Positions 44,037 through 52,867 of a DNA stretch of 64,000 bases are shown here, piece by piece. The translations under genes and the position numbers were made by a program. The DNA is from Nocardia pneumoniae NBRC 100136 (GTDB taxonomy: Bacteria; Actinomycetota; Actinomycetes; Mycobacteriales; Mycobacteriaceae), in assembly GCF_000308755.1 (NCBI RefSeq), contig NZ_BAGF01000052.1, forward strand, positions 16,722-80,721, written 5' to 3'. The notes below the pieces were generated by a model, which saw only the letters and a program-made list of their open reading frames with translations, was not told the origin of the DNA and did no database searches. The first letter of the stretch is position 1. Each line of letters opens with the position of its first letter.

Positions 44037-44265
44037 AGCACAACCTGATCAGCCCGGCCCAGCCGACGCCACAAGGGCGACAATCCTGTTCGGTCAGCCC
44101 TTTGGCGTGGCGCATCGCTGGCTCGGGCCGCCGGGCGAGCGGCTCCTACGGACGCGGCTGTCGCGGTGGGCGACGTGCGGACTGCGTAATCCTCATGCGG
44201 TAAGTGGGAAGACCCGTTCCGGGAATGACGCTCAGCCGGTTCGACATGCGCCCCGCACAGCCTGT

Positions 44266-45639
44266 TCATGGCGCTGGCGTGCCGAGGTCGACACCCAGAC
44301 CCGCGGCGGTCTGGTAACCGCTGCGGGCCAGTCGCCGCAACTGTTCCGGGCGCATGCCCAGGCGCAGGGACGTATCGAGCAGCACCGCCATCGGATGCCC
44401 CGGATCCGCCTCCAGCGCGGCCTCCAGGGCAATGCCCGCGAGCGGACCGTCACCACGAACGTAGGCGCTGTAGCCGAGCAGTGCCGCGGCCTCGGCGCGA
44501 TCCGGACCGGACAGGGCGCGGGTCAGCGCGCCCCACAGCGCCTCGGCGGCGGCGGCATGGTCGCCGACGGCCAAGGCGAACATCGTGTCCCGGACCGCCC
44601 GATCCCGCAGAGCGGCAGCCAATTTCGCGAGTTCGGGCGCCATCAGCGCCGCGCCGGACGCGACGTTGGCGATCTGCCACAGCACGTAGTCGAGGGCCTG
44701 CCTGCTGTATTCGTTCGGGTCGCCGCGGCGCGCGGCCCGGGCATACCGCTCCCGGGCCAGGGTGAGCGCGTTCTCCAGTTGCGCCGCCACCTCCTCGCGC
44801 GACAGCTGATCCACCGCGACCAGGTCGGTGAGTTCGGAGCGAGAGCCGCGGATGGGCCTGCCGTCCAGCACGTGGGTGAGCGCGACCATCGAGGCGGCCG
44901 GATCCCGGAGCACACCACGCTGGTCCGGCCCGGTCAATGCCCACCATGGCTGCCCGGCGGCGATCTCGCGCGTCGCCCACGCCCCGGCGAGCGCGATGTC
45001 GGCGAACGCCAGGCGTCGGCCCAGCGCGCCGACCAGCACGTCGAATCGTCCCGTCGCGCAACTGGTCCGGTCGGCGTGCGCTTCCGGTCCTTCGGCGCGA
45101 TCGTCGACCAGAACCGCCAGTACCTCGGCCGCCTCAGATCCGCAGATCCGCGTGACGGCGGCGGCCAGCGGCCCGGAGCGCACCCGCCGTCCACCGGGCG
45201 AGTCCAGGTCGAACCGCACCACCGCGTCGACCGCCGCGGCGTCGGTGGTGCCACGCCGCAGGACGAGCACCACCACCGACCGCTCCGGAGTGAACCCCAG
45301 CATCGCGGGGACGGCCGCGATCAGCTCGCCCGGATCATCCACGCACACGGCATGTTCGGGTATATCCCCGAAGGGCGGAGGCTCATCGCGGCACCGGGCT
45401 TTTCGAGCCGGGTCGACACGGGTACGCCGCTCCTCCCCAGGGCTTGCTTCTCCTTCCGTTGTCGTCGAAACCCGTTCTCGCGCAATGGCACCTATGTCGT
45501 CTGGTCGCGGGAAACCGGAGGAAGCAGGGCAGGCCAACGCGCGTCGGCTACGCAGGCCTCGGCGTAGCGCGCTGGCCCGGCCGCTGGGCTCGGCGTCGAC
45601 TGGCTCAGGAGCGGGAAAAGGTGTCGCGGAGGTGGTCAT
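44266..45639 (-). CDS. DUF4192 family protein (Rv2712c counterpart)
   Basis: The product (457 residues from this start) has the DUF4192 core from about residue 100: VCVDDPGELIAAVPAMLGFT, ERSVVVLVLRRG, FDVLVGALGRRLAFADIALA, YSRQALDYVLWQIANVASGA, and an all-helical tetratricopeptide-like C-terminus (AAALLGYSAYVRGDGPLAGI; EADPGHPMAVLLDTSLRLGM). The function is unknown. The first 95 residues are Arg/Ser/Pro-rich and may be an artefact of choosing ATG 45639; a later start near residue 95 is possible. It lies in the conserved position between ideR-galE and PAC2. Confidence 0.8.
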   Translation of the reverse strand: MTTSATPFPAPEPVDAEPSGRASALRRGLRSRRALACPASSGFPRPDDIGAIARERVSTTTEGEASPGEERRTRVDPARKARCRDEPPPFGDIPEHAVCVDDPGELIAAVPAMLGFTPERSVVVLVLRRGTTDAAAVDAVVRFDLDSPGGRRVRSGPLAAAVTRICGSEAAEVLAVLVDDRAEGPEAHADRTSCATGRFDVLVGALGRRLAFADIALAGAWATREIAAGQPWWALTGPDQRGVLRDPAASMVALTHVLDGRPIRGSRSELTDLVAVDQLSREEVAAQLENALTLARERYARAARRGDPNEYSRQALDYVLWQIANVASGAALMAPELAKLAAALRDRAVRDTMFALAVGDHAAAAEALWGALTRALSGPDRAEAAALLGYSAYVRGDGPLAGIALEAALEADPGHPMAVLLDTSLRLGMRPEQLRRLARSGYQTAAGLGVDLGTPAP

Positions 45640-45815
45640 GCGTCGAGTCTCCAACTCCGCGCTCCGGGGTGGTCGATGCCGACCTCACGTTTCGGCTGGT
45701 CTGGGGAATTCACCTTGCGCTGTGCAGGAATTGCCCACGCGGCCATGGCGACCGCGATCGATGTCGGTGGCGGCTGCTACCGTGCGGCCGGGACCGGCCC
45801 AGGATCAGTCGCGGC

Positions 45816-46520
45816 CTACCCCTCGCGCACCTTTCGCACAGCCGTCGAGAACAGTGCGTCCAGCGCCACCGTGTCCGGTTCCCCGTCGTCGAAAGACATG
45901 TACGTCACCGAGATTCGCACATCCCCGATCTGAGCAAGCAGCGTACGCATGGACTGGGTCAGCCCGGCACCGCCCGCCTCCGGCCGCACGGTTCTGCGCA
46001 GCGCAACGGCGTCGTCGGCGTCGGCGGGTGGTGGTGCGTCCAGTTCGGTCAGCACGGTGGTACTGGCGCCCGCGCGGGTCACCCGCACCGATCCGCACTG
46101 CGCCACCCGGGCGCGCAACGAGGCCAACGCCTCGTCGGTACGCGCCAATTCGACGGTCAGCGTGGCGCGCGTCGCCTCGTCCGTGCCCACCGCCATCGCC
46201 GTCCGATCAGGGCCGAAGTCCTGGCGGGGCGGCACACACCGGCTCGGCTGCACGCCCGCCCCGCGTCCCATGCCGTCCAAATCGCCTGCCGCCTGGGCCA
46301 CGGCCTCCTGCGGAAGCACCACCGCCGGGTACCGGGCGGGAAACTGCGCCGGATCCGGCAGCAGCGTCGGCAGTTCCGCGCTCACCTGCCGGGTCACCGT
46401 GGCCGGTGCCGACGAGAGCGGGCGGCCCGGCACCGTCGACCCGCACCCGGCCAGCAGCACGGCGCACACGACCGGCACCATCCAGCCCGGCCGCCCGCGC
46501 GTCGAATCCACCACCGTCAC
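45816..46520 (-). CDS. Putative sensor-domain lipoprotein (DUF5642-like)
   Basis: The 234-residue product has a signal peptide ending in the lipobox LLAGC (lipidated Cys26), a Ser/Pro linker, and an extracytoplasmic domain with LLPDPAQFPARYPAVVLP, SRCVPPRQDFGPDRTAMAVG and ARVAQCGSVRVT, resembling mycobacterial DUF5642/sensor-type lipoproteins. Function unknown. GTG 46520 gives the signal peptide; longer starts would run through the PAC2 promoter. The family call is tentative. Confidence 0.7.
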   Translation of the reverse strand: MTVVDSTRGRPGWMVPVVCAVLLAGCGSTVPGRPLSSAPATVTRQVSAELPTLLPDPAQFPARYPAVVLPQEAVAQAAGDLDGMGRGAGVQPSRCVPPRQDFGPDRTAMAVGTDEATRATLTVELARTDEALASLRARVAQCGSVRVTRAGASTTVLTELDAPPPADADDAVALRRTVRPEAGGAGLTQSMRTLLAQIGDVRISVTYMSFDDGEPDTVALDALFSTAVRKVREG

Positions 46521-46799
46521 ACGCTCACTGTGCCAAACTCCGGCGGCCCAGCCGGAGATGCCACGCCGCCGGGCCGGGAATGCGCAGGCCCTCGATGCTG
46601 TTGCCTCGGAGTATGGGTCGGTGTCCGGCCGTGCGCGATGGCCGTCATCGGCATGGGGGACAATGGACGGTGGTCCCCGTCTCGGACGACTGCTCGTCGT
46701 ACGGCTACCACCACCGGTGGCGAACGATCGAACAGGCAACCACACTGGCGCGTGAGGTACGCGTCCGAGCCGCAGGAACCGCGCAGGAAGGAGTACGCG

Positions 46800-47744
46800 A
46801 TGGAGTACGAGTCGCGAATGTACGAACTGGAGTTCCCCGCTCCGCAGCTGTCGTCCGCCGACGGCTCGGGCCCGGTCCTGGTGCACGGGCTGGAAGGCTT
46901 CACCGACGCCGGACACGCGGTACGGCTGGCCACCACGCACCTGCGCGAGAGCCTGGAAAGCGAACTGGTCGCCTCGTTCGACGTGGACGAGCTGCTGGAC
47001 TACCGTTCGCGGCGCCCGCTCATGACGTTCAAGACCGATCATTTCTCCGAGTACGCCGAGCCGGAGCTCAACCTCTGGGCGCTGCGCGACACCGCGGGCA
47101 CCCCGTTCCTGTTGCTCGCGGGTCTGGAGCCGGATCTGCGCTGGGAGAAGTTCACCACCGCGGTGCGCCTGCTCGCCGAACAACTCGGCGTGCGGCGCAG
47201 CATCGGGCTGAGCGCGATTCCGATGGCCATTCCGCACACCCGCCCGCTCGGGGTGACCGCGCATTCCTCCAATCGCGACCTGATCTCCGAGCATCAGCGC
47301 TGGCCTGGCGAACTCCAAGTGCCGGGCAGCGCGTCGTCGCTGCTGGAATTCCGCATGGCCCAGCACGGTCACGAGTCGGTCGGCTTCTCGGTGCACGTCC
47401 CGCACTACCTGGCGCAGACCGCCTACCCGGAGGCCGCGCAGACCCTGCTGGAGAACGTCGCCGACAACGCGGGCCTCGAATTTCCGCTGGCCGCGCTCGG
47501 CGAGGCCGCCGCGCGCGTGCGCGAACAGGTCAACGAGCACATCGCGGGCAATGTCGAGGTGGAGACCGTGGTGCACGCCCTGGAGCGGCAGTACGACAGT
47601 TTCGTCACCGCGCAGGAGCGGCAGTCGAGCCTGCTGGCCGGTGACGGCGAGCTGCCCAGCGGTGACGAGCTGGGCGCGGAGTTCGAACGATTCCTCGCCG
47701 AGCAGGGCGGCTACAACGGCGACGACAAGGGCGAGCGGGACTGA
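46800..47744 (+). CDS. PAC2 family protein (Rv2714 counterpart)
   Basis: The 314-residue product has the PAC2 fold: PVLVHGLEGFTDAGHAVRLA, LVASFDVDELLDYRSRRPLM, LLLAGLEPDLRWEKFTTAV, GLSAIPMAIPHTRPLGVTAH and an acidic, helical C-terminus. Actinobacterial PAC2 proteins are relatives of proteasome-assembly chaperones but their role is unproven. ATG 46800 has an AGGAAGGAG site. It is divergent from the lipoprotein gene and precedes the DUF3516 helicase. Confidence 0.87.
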   Translation: MEYESRMYELEFPAPQLSSADGSGPVLVHGLEGFTDAGHAVRLATTHLRESLESELVASFDVDELLDYRSRRPLMTFKTDHFSEYAEPELNLWALRDTAGTPFLLLAGLEPDLRWEKFTTAVRLLAEQLGVRRSIGLSAIPMAIPHTRPLGVTAHSSNRDLISEHQRWPGELQVPGSASSLLEFRMAQHGHESVGFSVHVPHYLAQTAYPEAAQTLLENVADNAGLEFPLAALGEAAARVREQVNEHIAGNVEVETVVHALERQYDSFVTAQERQSSLLAGDGELPSGDELGAEFERFLAEQGGYNGDDKGERD

Positions 47745-47802
47745 GTCCTGGCGCGGTCGGGAGTACCGATCGCCCCTGCACGCGCCGCCGATACCGACGC
47801 CG

Positions 47803-47808
47803 TAGGGT
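47803..47808 (+). promoter_or_regulatory. Leaderless -10 box for the DUF3516 helicase
   Basis: TAGGGT ends seven bases before the GTG at 47816, fitting a leaderless start and arguing against the GTG at 47807. Confidence 0.5.
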
Positions 47809-47815
47809 GGTCGGA

Positions 47816-50314
47816 GTGGATCTGACCGAACTGCTCGACATCCCGGGGACCGACGCCGACGCACTGTACGAGTCGTTCGGGATGTGGGCCGCCGAGCAGG
47901 GCACCCCGCTGTATCCGGCGCAGGACGAAGCGCTGCTGGAGCTGGCCTCCGGATCCAACGTCATCCTCGCCACCCCGACCGGATCGGGAAAGTCGCTGGT
48001 CGCGGTCGGCGCACACCTGTTCGCCCTCACCCAGGGCCTGCGCACCTACTACACCGCCCCGATCAAGGCGCTGGTGAGCGAGAAATTCTTCGCCCTCTGC
48101 GAGGTGTTCGGCGCCGAGCGGGTCGGCATGGTCACCGGCGACGCCGCGGTGAACCCGGAGGCGCCGATCATCTGCGCCACCGCGGAAATCCTGGCCAATC
48201 TGGCCTTGCGCGAGGGCGCGGACGCCGCCGTCGGCCAGGTCGTGATGGACGAATTCCATTTCTACGCCGATCCGGACCGAGGCTGGGCCTGGCAGGTCCC
48301 ACTGCTGGAACTGCCGCGCGCCCAGTTCCTGCTCATGTCGGCCACGCTCGGCGACGTCGACTTCTTCGCCCGCGACCTGGAGCGCCGGACCGGCCGCTCC
48401 ACCGCGATCGTCGCGGGCAGCGAACGCCCGGTACCGCTGAGCTTCTCCTACGCGCGCACCCCCATCACCGAGACCCTGGAAGAACTGGTCACCACCCACC
48501 AGGCGCCGGTGTACGTGGTGCACTTCACCCAGGCCGCCGCGCTGGAGCGTGCCCAGGCGCTGACCAGCGTGAACTTCGCCACCCGCGCGGAGAAGGACGC
48601 GATCGCCGAGGCGCTGGGCGAGTTCCGGTTCGCCGCGGGTTTCGGCAAGACCCTGTCCCGGCTGATCCGGCACGGCATCGGCGTCCATCACGCGGGCATG
48701 CTGCCGAAATACCGCCGCTTGGTGGAACGGCTCGCCCAGGACGGCCTGCTGAAGGTGGTGTGCGGCACCGACACCCTCGGCGTCGGCATCAACGTGCCCA
48801 TCCGCACGGTGCTGCTCACCGGGCTGACCAAATTCGACGGCGTGCGCACCCGGCGGTTGAAAGCCAGGGAGTTCCACCAGATCGCCGGCCGCGCGGGCCG
48901 GGCGGGCTACGACACCATGGGCACGGTCGTGGTGCAGGCGCCCGAGCACGAGGTGGAGAACACCCGGCTGCTGGCCAAGGCGGGCGACGACCCGAAGAAA
49001 CAGCGCAAGGTGCAGCGGCGCAAACCGCCGGAAGGCTTCGTCTCCTGGAGCGAAGACACCTTCGACCGCCTGGTCGCGGCCCAACCGGAGCCGATGGTGT
49101 CACGCTTCACCGTCACCAACGCGATGCTGCTGAACGTGATCGCCCGGCCGGGCAACTGTTTCGACGCCATGCGCCACCTGCTCGAGGACAATCACGAACC
49201 GCGCGCCGCCCAGCGCAGGCACATCCTGCGCGCGATCCGGCTCTACCGCGCGCTGCGCGACGCCGGGGTGGTCCAGCAGCTGCCGGAACCGGATGAGCAG
49301 GGCCGCCGCGCCCGCCTGACCGTCGACCTGCAACGCGACTTCGCCCTCGACCAGCCGCTGTCACCGTTCGCGCTGGCCGCGCTGGATCTACTGGACAAAG
49401 ATTCGCCGAGCTATACCCTCGACGTAGTGTCGCTCATCGAATCCACCTTGGAGGATCCGCGTCAGTTGCTGATGGCCCAGCAGCACAAGGCGCGCGGCGA
49501 GGCGATCGCCGAGATGAAGGCCGACGGCATCGACTACGACGAGCGGATGGAACTGCTCGAAGAGGTGACCTGGCCCAAGCCGCTGGCCGAGCTGATCGAA
49601 CCGGCCTACGAGACCTATCGCGCGGGGCATCCGTGGGTGTCGGAGTTCGCGCCCGCGCCGAAGTCGGTGGTGCGCGACATGATCGAGCGCGCCATGACCT
49701 TCGCCGAGCTGATCTCCTTCTACGAGCTGGCCCGCTCCGAGGGCGTGGTGCTGCGCTACCTCGCCGACGCCTACCGGGCGCTACGGCGCACGGTGCCGGA
49801 GTCCGCGCGCACCGAGGAACTCGACGACATCACCGAGTGGCTGGGTGAGCTTGTCCGCCAAGTGGATTCGAGTCTGCTCGACGAATGGGAGCAGCTGACC
49901 AATCCCGGCGCGGAGACCGACGCCGACCAGGTCGCCTTCGGCGCGGAGACGGTGCGTCCGATCTCGGCGAACGAGCGCGCCTTCCGGGTCATGGTCCGCA
50001 ACGCGATGTTCCGCCGCGTCGAACTGGCCGCGCTGCGGCGATGGGACGACCTGGCCGAACTGAGCCCGGGCCTGGACTGGGCGCAGGCTTTGGCCGACTA
50101 CTTCGCGGAGTACGAGCGGATCGGCACCGGCCCCGACGCCAGGGGCCCGCAGCTGTTCCAGGTGGAACGAAGACCGGGATTCTGGCGGGTGCGGCAGGTG
50201 CTCGACGACCCGGCGGGCGACCATGGCTGGTCGATCGACGCGGTGGTCGATCTCGCCGAGTCCGACGCCGCGGGCGAGGTCGTCTTCGACGACGTCACTG
50301 TGTCCGCCGGCTGA
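47816..50314 (+). CDS. DUF3516 SF2 helicase (Ski2/HelY-like)
   Basis: The 832-residue protein has SF2 motifs: PAQDEALLELASGSNVIL, Walker A ATPTGSGKSLVAVG, AIKALVSEKFF-like APIKALVSEKFFAL, DEFHFYAD as motif II, MSATLGDVDFFARDLE, HHAGMLPKYRRLVERLA and motif VI QIAGRAGRAGYDTMG. DUF3516 occupies the C-terminal part (about 390-832). The closest known relatives are actinobacterial HelY-type RNA/DNA helicases. GTG 47816 fits a leaderless start. It follows PAC2 by 71 bases. Confidence 0.87.
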   Translation: MDLTELLDIPGTDADALYESFGMWAAEQGTPLYPAQDEALLELASGSNVILATPTGSGKSLVAVGAHLFALTQGLRTYYTAPIKALVSEKFFALCEVFGAERVGMVTGDAAVNPEAPIICATAEILANLALREGADAAVGQVVMDEFHFYADPDRGWAWQVPLLELPRAQFLLMSATLGDVDFFARDLERRTGRSTAIVAGSERPVPLSFSYARTPITETLEELVTTHQAPVYVVHFTQAAALERAQALTSVNFATRAEKDAIAEALGEFRFAAGFGKTLSRLIRHGIGVHHAGMLPKYRRLVERLAQDGLLKVVCGTDTLGVGINVPIRTVLLTGLTKFDGVRTRRLKAREFHQIAGRAGRAGYDTMGTVVVQAPEHEVENTRLLAKAGDDPKKQRKVQRRKPPEGFVSWSEDTFDRLVAAQPEPMVSRFTVTNAMLLNVIARPGNCFDAMRHLLEDNHEPRAAQRRHILRAIRLYRALRDAGVVQQLPEPDEQGRRARLTVDLQRDFALDQPLSPFALAALDLLDKDSPSYTLDVVSLIESTLEDPRQLLMAQQHKARGEAIAEMKADGIDYDERMELLEEVTWPKPLAELIEPAYETYRAGHPWVSEFAPAPKSVVRDMIERAMTFAELISFYELARSEGVVLRYLADAYRALRRTVPESARTEELDDITEWLGELVRQVDSSLLDEWEQLTNPGAETDADQVAFGAETVRPISANERAFRVMVRNAMFRRVELAALRRWDDLAELSPGLDWAQALADYFAEYERIGTGPDARGPQLFQVERRPGFWRVRQVLDDPAGDHGWSIDAVVDLAESDAAGEVVFDDVTVSAG

Positions 50315-50353
50315 GCCCGCACCGCACGCCGGCTCCGCATCCACGCAGGTCAG

Positions 50354-50384
50354 CGCGCCCATCCTGGGACCAGGACGGGGCGCG
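50354..50384 (+). terminator. Imperfect hairpin after the DUF3516 helicase
   Basis: CGCGCCC-CCTGG on the left (50354-50367) pairs imperfectly with CCAGG-GGGGCGCG on the right (50370-50384), with one bulge, 40 bases after the stop codon. Confidence 0.45.
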
Positions 50385-50438
50385 GCGACCGTGCGGCGAA
50401 TCCAAGGTTTGACGGATTCGTTTCTGGGTAGGGGCCGC

Positions 50439-50447
50439 TGATACTCT
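50439..50447 (+). promoter_or_regulatory. Extended -10 promoter for the polyamine operon
   Basis: TGATACTCT is an extended -10 element (TGN-TANNNT) 30 bases before the ATG at 50478. A TTGACG occurs at 50409 but is too far away to be its -35. Confidence 0.5.
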
Positions 50448-50477
50448 CTCCCCCGCTGCCCAAGCGAAAGATCAACT

Positions 50478-51593
50478 ATGCCCGAATCGCCGTACCTTGT
50501 CATCCATCCCGAGCGTGTCCGCGAGAATTACCGCGCGCTCGGTGCCGCCCTGTCCTCCGACCGGGGCGCCGCGACGAGGATCCGCTTCGCCGTCAAGGCG
50601 AGCCCGGTGCCGGAGATCGTGCGCCTGCTCGACGAGGAGGGCGCGGAGTTCGATGTCGCCAGCATCGGCGAGATCGACCTGTGCCTCGGACTGGGGGTGG
50701 CGCCGGAACGCCTGTGCTACGGCAACCCGATCAAGAAGGCCGCCCACATCGCGAGGGCCTTTGCGCTAGGGGTGCGCCGGTTCGCCTTCGACACCGAAGA
50801 CGACCTGCTGCGCATCGCCGAGTATGCGCCCGGCTCCGAGGTGGAGTGCCGCTTCCTCGCCTCGGCGCCGGAGTCGCAGACCCCGTTCGGCACGAAATTC
50901 GGCTGCGCCCCGGGCGAGGCGTTCCGCTTGCTGGTCCGGGCCAGGGACCTCGGACTGGTCGTCGCCGGGCCGTACTTCCACGTCGGCTCACAGCAGCTGG
51001 ACCCCACCGCGTGGCGGATCGGCATCGAACAGGCGGGCCGGATCGTGGAAGCCTTGGCGGACAAGGACATTCCCGTCGGCTGGGTGAACATCGGCGGCGG
51101 GCTGCCGATCTCCTATGCCGATTCCGCACCCGCACTGGGTGAGATCGCCGCGGTGGTGAACCACGCCGCGGCCGAATTCCTTTCCGGGAACACCGGATTG
51201 GTCGTCGAACCGGGCCGGGCGCTGGTCGGTTCGGCGGGCACGATTCACGCCGAGGTCGTCGGCGTCCGCACCGCGCCGGACGGACGACGCTGGGTGTATC
51301 TCGACATCGGCCGCTACAACGGCATGGCCGAGACCGAGAACGAGTACATCGCCTACCGGTTCGTCACCGACCGGGACGGCGACCCCGTCGACGAGGCGGT
51401 GGTAGCCGGTCCGACCTGCGACGGCGACGATGTACTGTATCAACGCACGCGAGTCCTCCTACCGACCACGTTGCGAGCCGGTGATCGCATTCGAATCCCC
51501 GACACCGGCGCCTATACCGCGAGCTATTCGTCGGTGTCCTTCAATGGTTTTCCGCCCTTGACCGTTCATGTCTCGGGCGCTGAGCGAGAGTGA
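50478..51593 (+). CDS. Fold III PLP-dependent decarboxylase (ornithine/lysine decarboxylase type)
   Basis: The 371-residue product has the alanine-racemase-fold decarboxylase pattern: PLP lysine in IRFAVKASPVPEIVRLL, FDVASIGEIDLCLGLGV, CYGNPIKKAAHIARAFALGV, PYFHVGSQQLDP, NIGGGLPISYADS, and the conserved Cys-Asp pair in VAGPTCDGDDVLY. This family includes eukaryotic-type ornithine decarboxylase and lysine/ornithine decarboxylases; the next gene makes spermidine from putrescine, so ornithine is the likely substrate. It is followed directly by the SpeD-SpeE fusion (GTGA overlap or a few bases). Lysine cannot be excluded. Confidence 0.88.
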   Translation: MPESPYLVIHPERVRENYRALGAALSSDRGAATRIRFAVKASPVPEIVRLLDEEGAEFDVASIGEIDLCLGLGVAPERLCYGNPIKKAAHIARAFALGVRRFAFDTEDDLLRIAEYAPGSEVECRFLASAPESQTPFGTKFGCAPGEAFRLLVRARDLGLVVAGPYFHVGSQQLDPTAWRIGIEQAGRIVEALADKDIPVGWVNIGGGLPISYADSAPALGEIAAVVNHAAAEFLSGNTGLVVEPGRALVGSAGTIHAEVVGVRTAPDGRRWVYLDIGRYNGMAETENEYIAYRFVTDRDGDPVDEAVVAGPTCDGDDVLYQRTRVLLPTTLRAGDRIRIPDTGAYTASYSSVSFNGFPPLTVHVSGAERE

Positions 51594-51601
51594 GTTTGCC
51601 C

Positions 51602-52804
51602 ATGACGGCGGAATTCACCGGCTGGCATGTGCTGGCCGAGTTCGGTGGTGTCGACGCAGCCCTCTGCGACGATCTCGAACGACTCGAATCGGCGTTGCGT
51701 GAGTCTCTGATCGCGGCGGGCGTCACCATCTGCGATGTCGTACACAAGAAGTTCGAACCGCAGGGGGTGACCGTCCTCGCGCTGTTGTCGGAGTCCCACG
51801 CCTCGATTCACACTTATCCGGAGTCCGGCGACATCTTCGTCGACGTCTTCACCTGCGGCAGCATCGGCGCGGGAGCGTCGACGGCGGTGGAGCTGCTCCG
51901 GGACGCCTTGTCCCCCAAGGATGTTCGCATGCAGGTGATCCGCAGGGGACACGGCGGCCAGCGGATCGAGGAGCCGGTGGGCGCCGGGCTGACCCGTATC
52001 TGGGACCTGCACGAGGTGATCGTCGACACGCACACGCCGTTCCAGCACATGGTCATCGCGCGGACCGAGCAGGGCATCAGCCTGTTCTCCGACGACGACC
52101 GCCAGTCCACCGAGTTCTCCCAGCTGACCTACCACGAGGCGATGATGGTCCCGGCCTTCACGCTGGCCGAGAAGCTGGACAACGTGCTCATCATCGGCTC
52201 CGGTGAGGGCGTGGCCAGCCAGATGTCGGTCGCCGCTGGCGCCACCCACGTCGATCACGTCGACATCGACCAGCTCGAGGTCGAACTGTGCGCCCAGCAC
52301 CTGCCCTACGGCTACACCAGCGAAGAACTGGCCGCCGCGGTCAAGGGCGAGGGGCCGATCACGGTGCACTACGCCGACGGCTGGGATTTCCTCGCGACGG
52401 CGGCCAAGGCGGGCACCCGCTACGACGTCATCGTGATCGACCTGCCGGACGAGCGCGTCGAGGACGCCCAGCACAACCGGCTCTACGAGGCGGAGTTCCT
52501 GTCCCGATGTCGTGCGCTGCTCGCGCCCGGCGGCGTGCTGAGCGCCCAGGCCGGATGCGCGACCATGTGGCGCAACGAGACGCTGAAGCGGTCCTGGCAG
52601 CGTTTCCACGAGCAGTTCGGCACCGTCGTGCACTACGGCAGCGACGAGCACGAGTGGTCGTTCCTGTTCGGCCTGGTCGACCAGATCGAGGACCCCGTCG
52701 AGGGGATGACCGACCGGCTGGCGCTGCTGCCGTACAAGGCCCAGACCATCGACGCGCGGGCGCTGGTGCGCGGCGCGATCGAACCGCACGCGCTGCGGGT
52801 GTAG
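51602..52804 (+). CDS. S-adenosylmethionine decarboxylase/spermidine synthase fusion
   Basis: The 400-residue product fuses two enzymes. Residues 1-120 are a bacterial class 1B AdoMet decarboxylase: LLSESHASIHTYPESGD and DVFTCG give processing Ser65 (Glu64-Ser65 cleavage, pyruvoyl formation), His70 and Cys85, with the same spacing as Thermotoga SpeD (63, 68, 83). Residues about 125-400 are an aminopropyltransferase: LIIGSGEGVASQMSVAAGA, and the catalytic Asp region YDVIVIDLPDERVED. It decarboxylates AdoMet and transfers aminopropyl to putrescine, giving spermidine. ATG 51602 is preferred; GTG 51590 overlaps the decarboxylase stop and is an alternative. The DLPDE motif differs from the common DSTDP of spermidine synthases. 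Confidence 0.88.
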   Translation: MTAEFTGWHVLAEFGGVDAALCDDLERLESALRESLIAAGVTICDVVHKKFEPQGVTVLALLSESHASIHTYPESGDIFVDVFTCGSIGAGASTAVELLRDALSPKDVRMQVIRRGHGGQRIEEPVGAGLTRIWDLHEVIVDTHTPFQHMVIARTEQGISLFSDDDRQSTEFSQLTYHEAMMVPAFTLAEKLDNVLIIGSGEGVASQMSVAAGATHVDHVDIDQLEVELCAQHLPYGYTSEELAAAVKGEGPITVHYADGWDFLATAAKAGTRYDVIVIDLPDERVEDAQHNRLYEAEFLSRCRALLAPGGVLSAQAGCATMWRNETLKRSWQRFHEQFGTVVHYGSDEHEWSFLFGLVDQIEDPVEGMTDRLALLPYKAQTIDARALVRGAIEPHALRV

Positions 52805-52817
52805 GCGCAGGTCGAGC

Positions 52818-52849
52818 CCGAACGCGCCGGTCGGATCCGGCGCGTTCGG
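52818..52849. terminator. Bidirectional terminator hairpin
   Basis: CCGAACGCGCCGG (52818-52830) pairs perfectly with CCGGCGCGTTCGG (52837-52849) across a six-base loop. It separates the polyamine operon from the converging antiporter. Confidence 0.75.
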
Positions 52850-52867
52850 CATTAGTACCGGCCGGTG

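Noticed and set aside
40852..44269. A long upstream extension of the acuC frame past ideR and galE
   Set aside because: The part beyond 42115 is antisense to ideR and galE and is not conserved.
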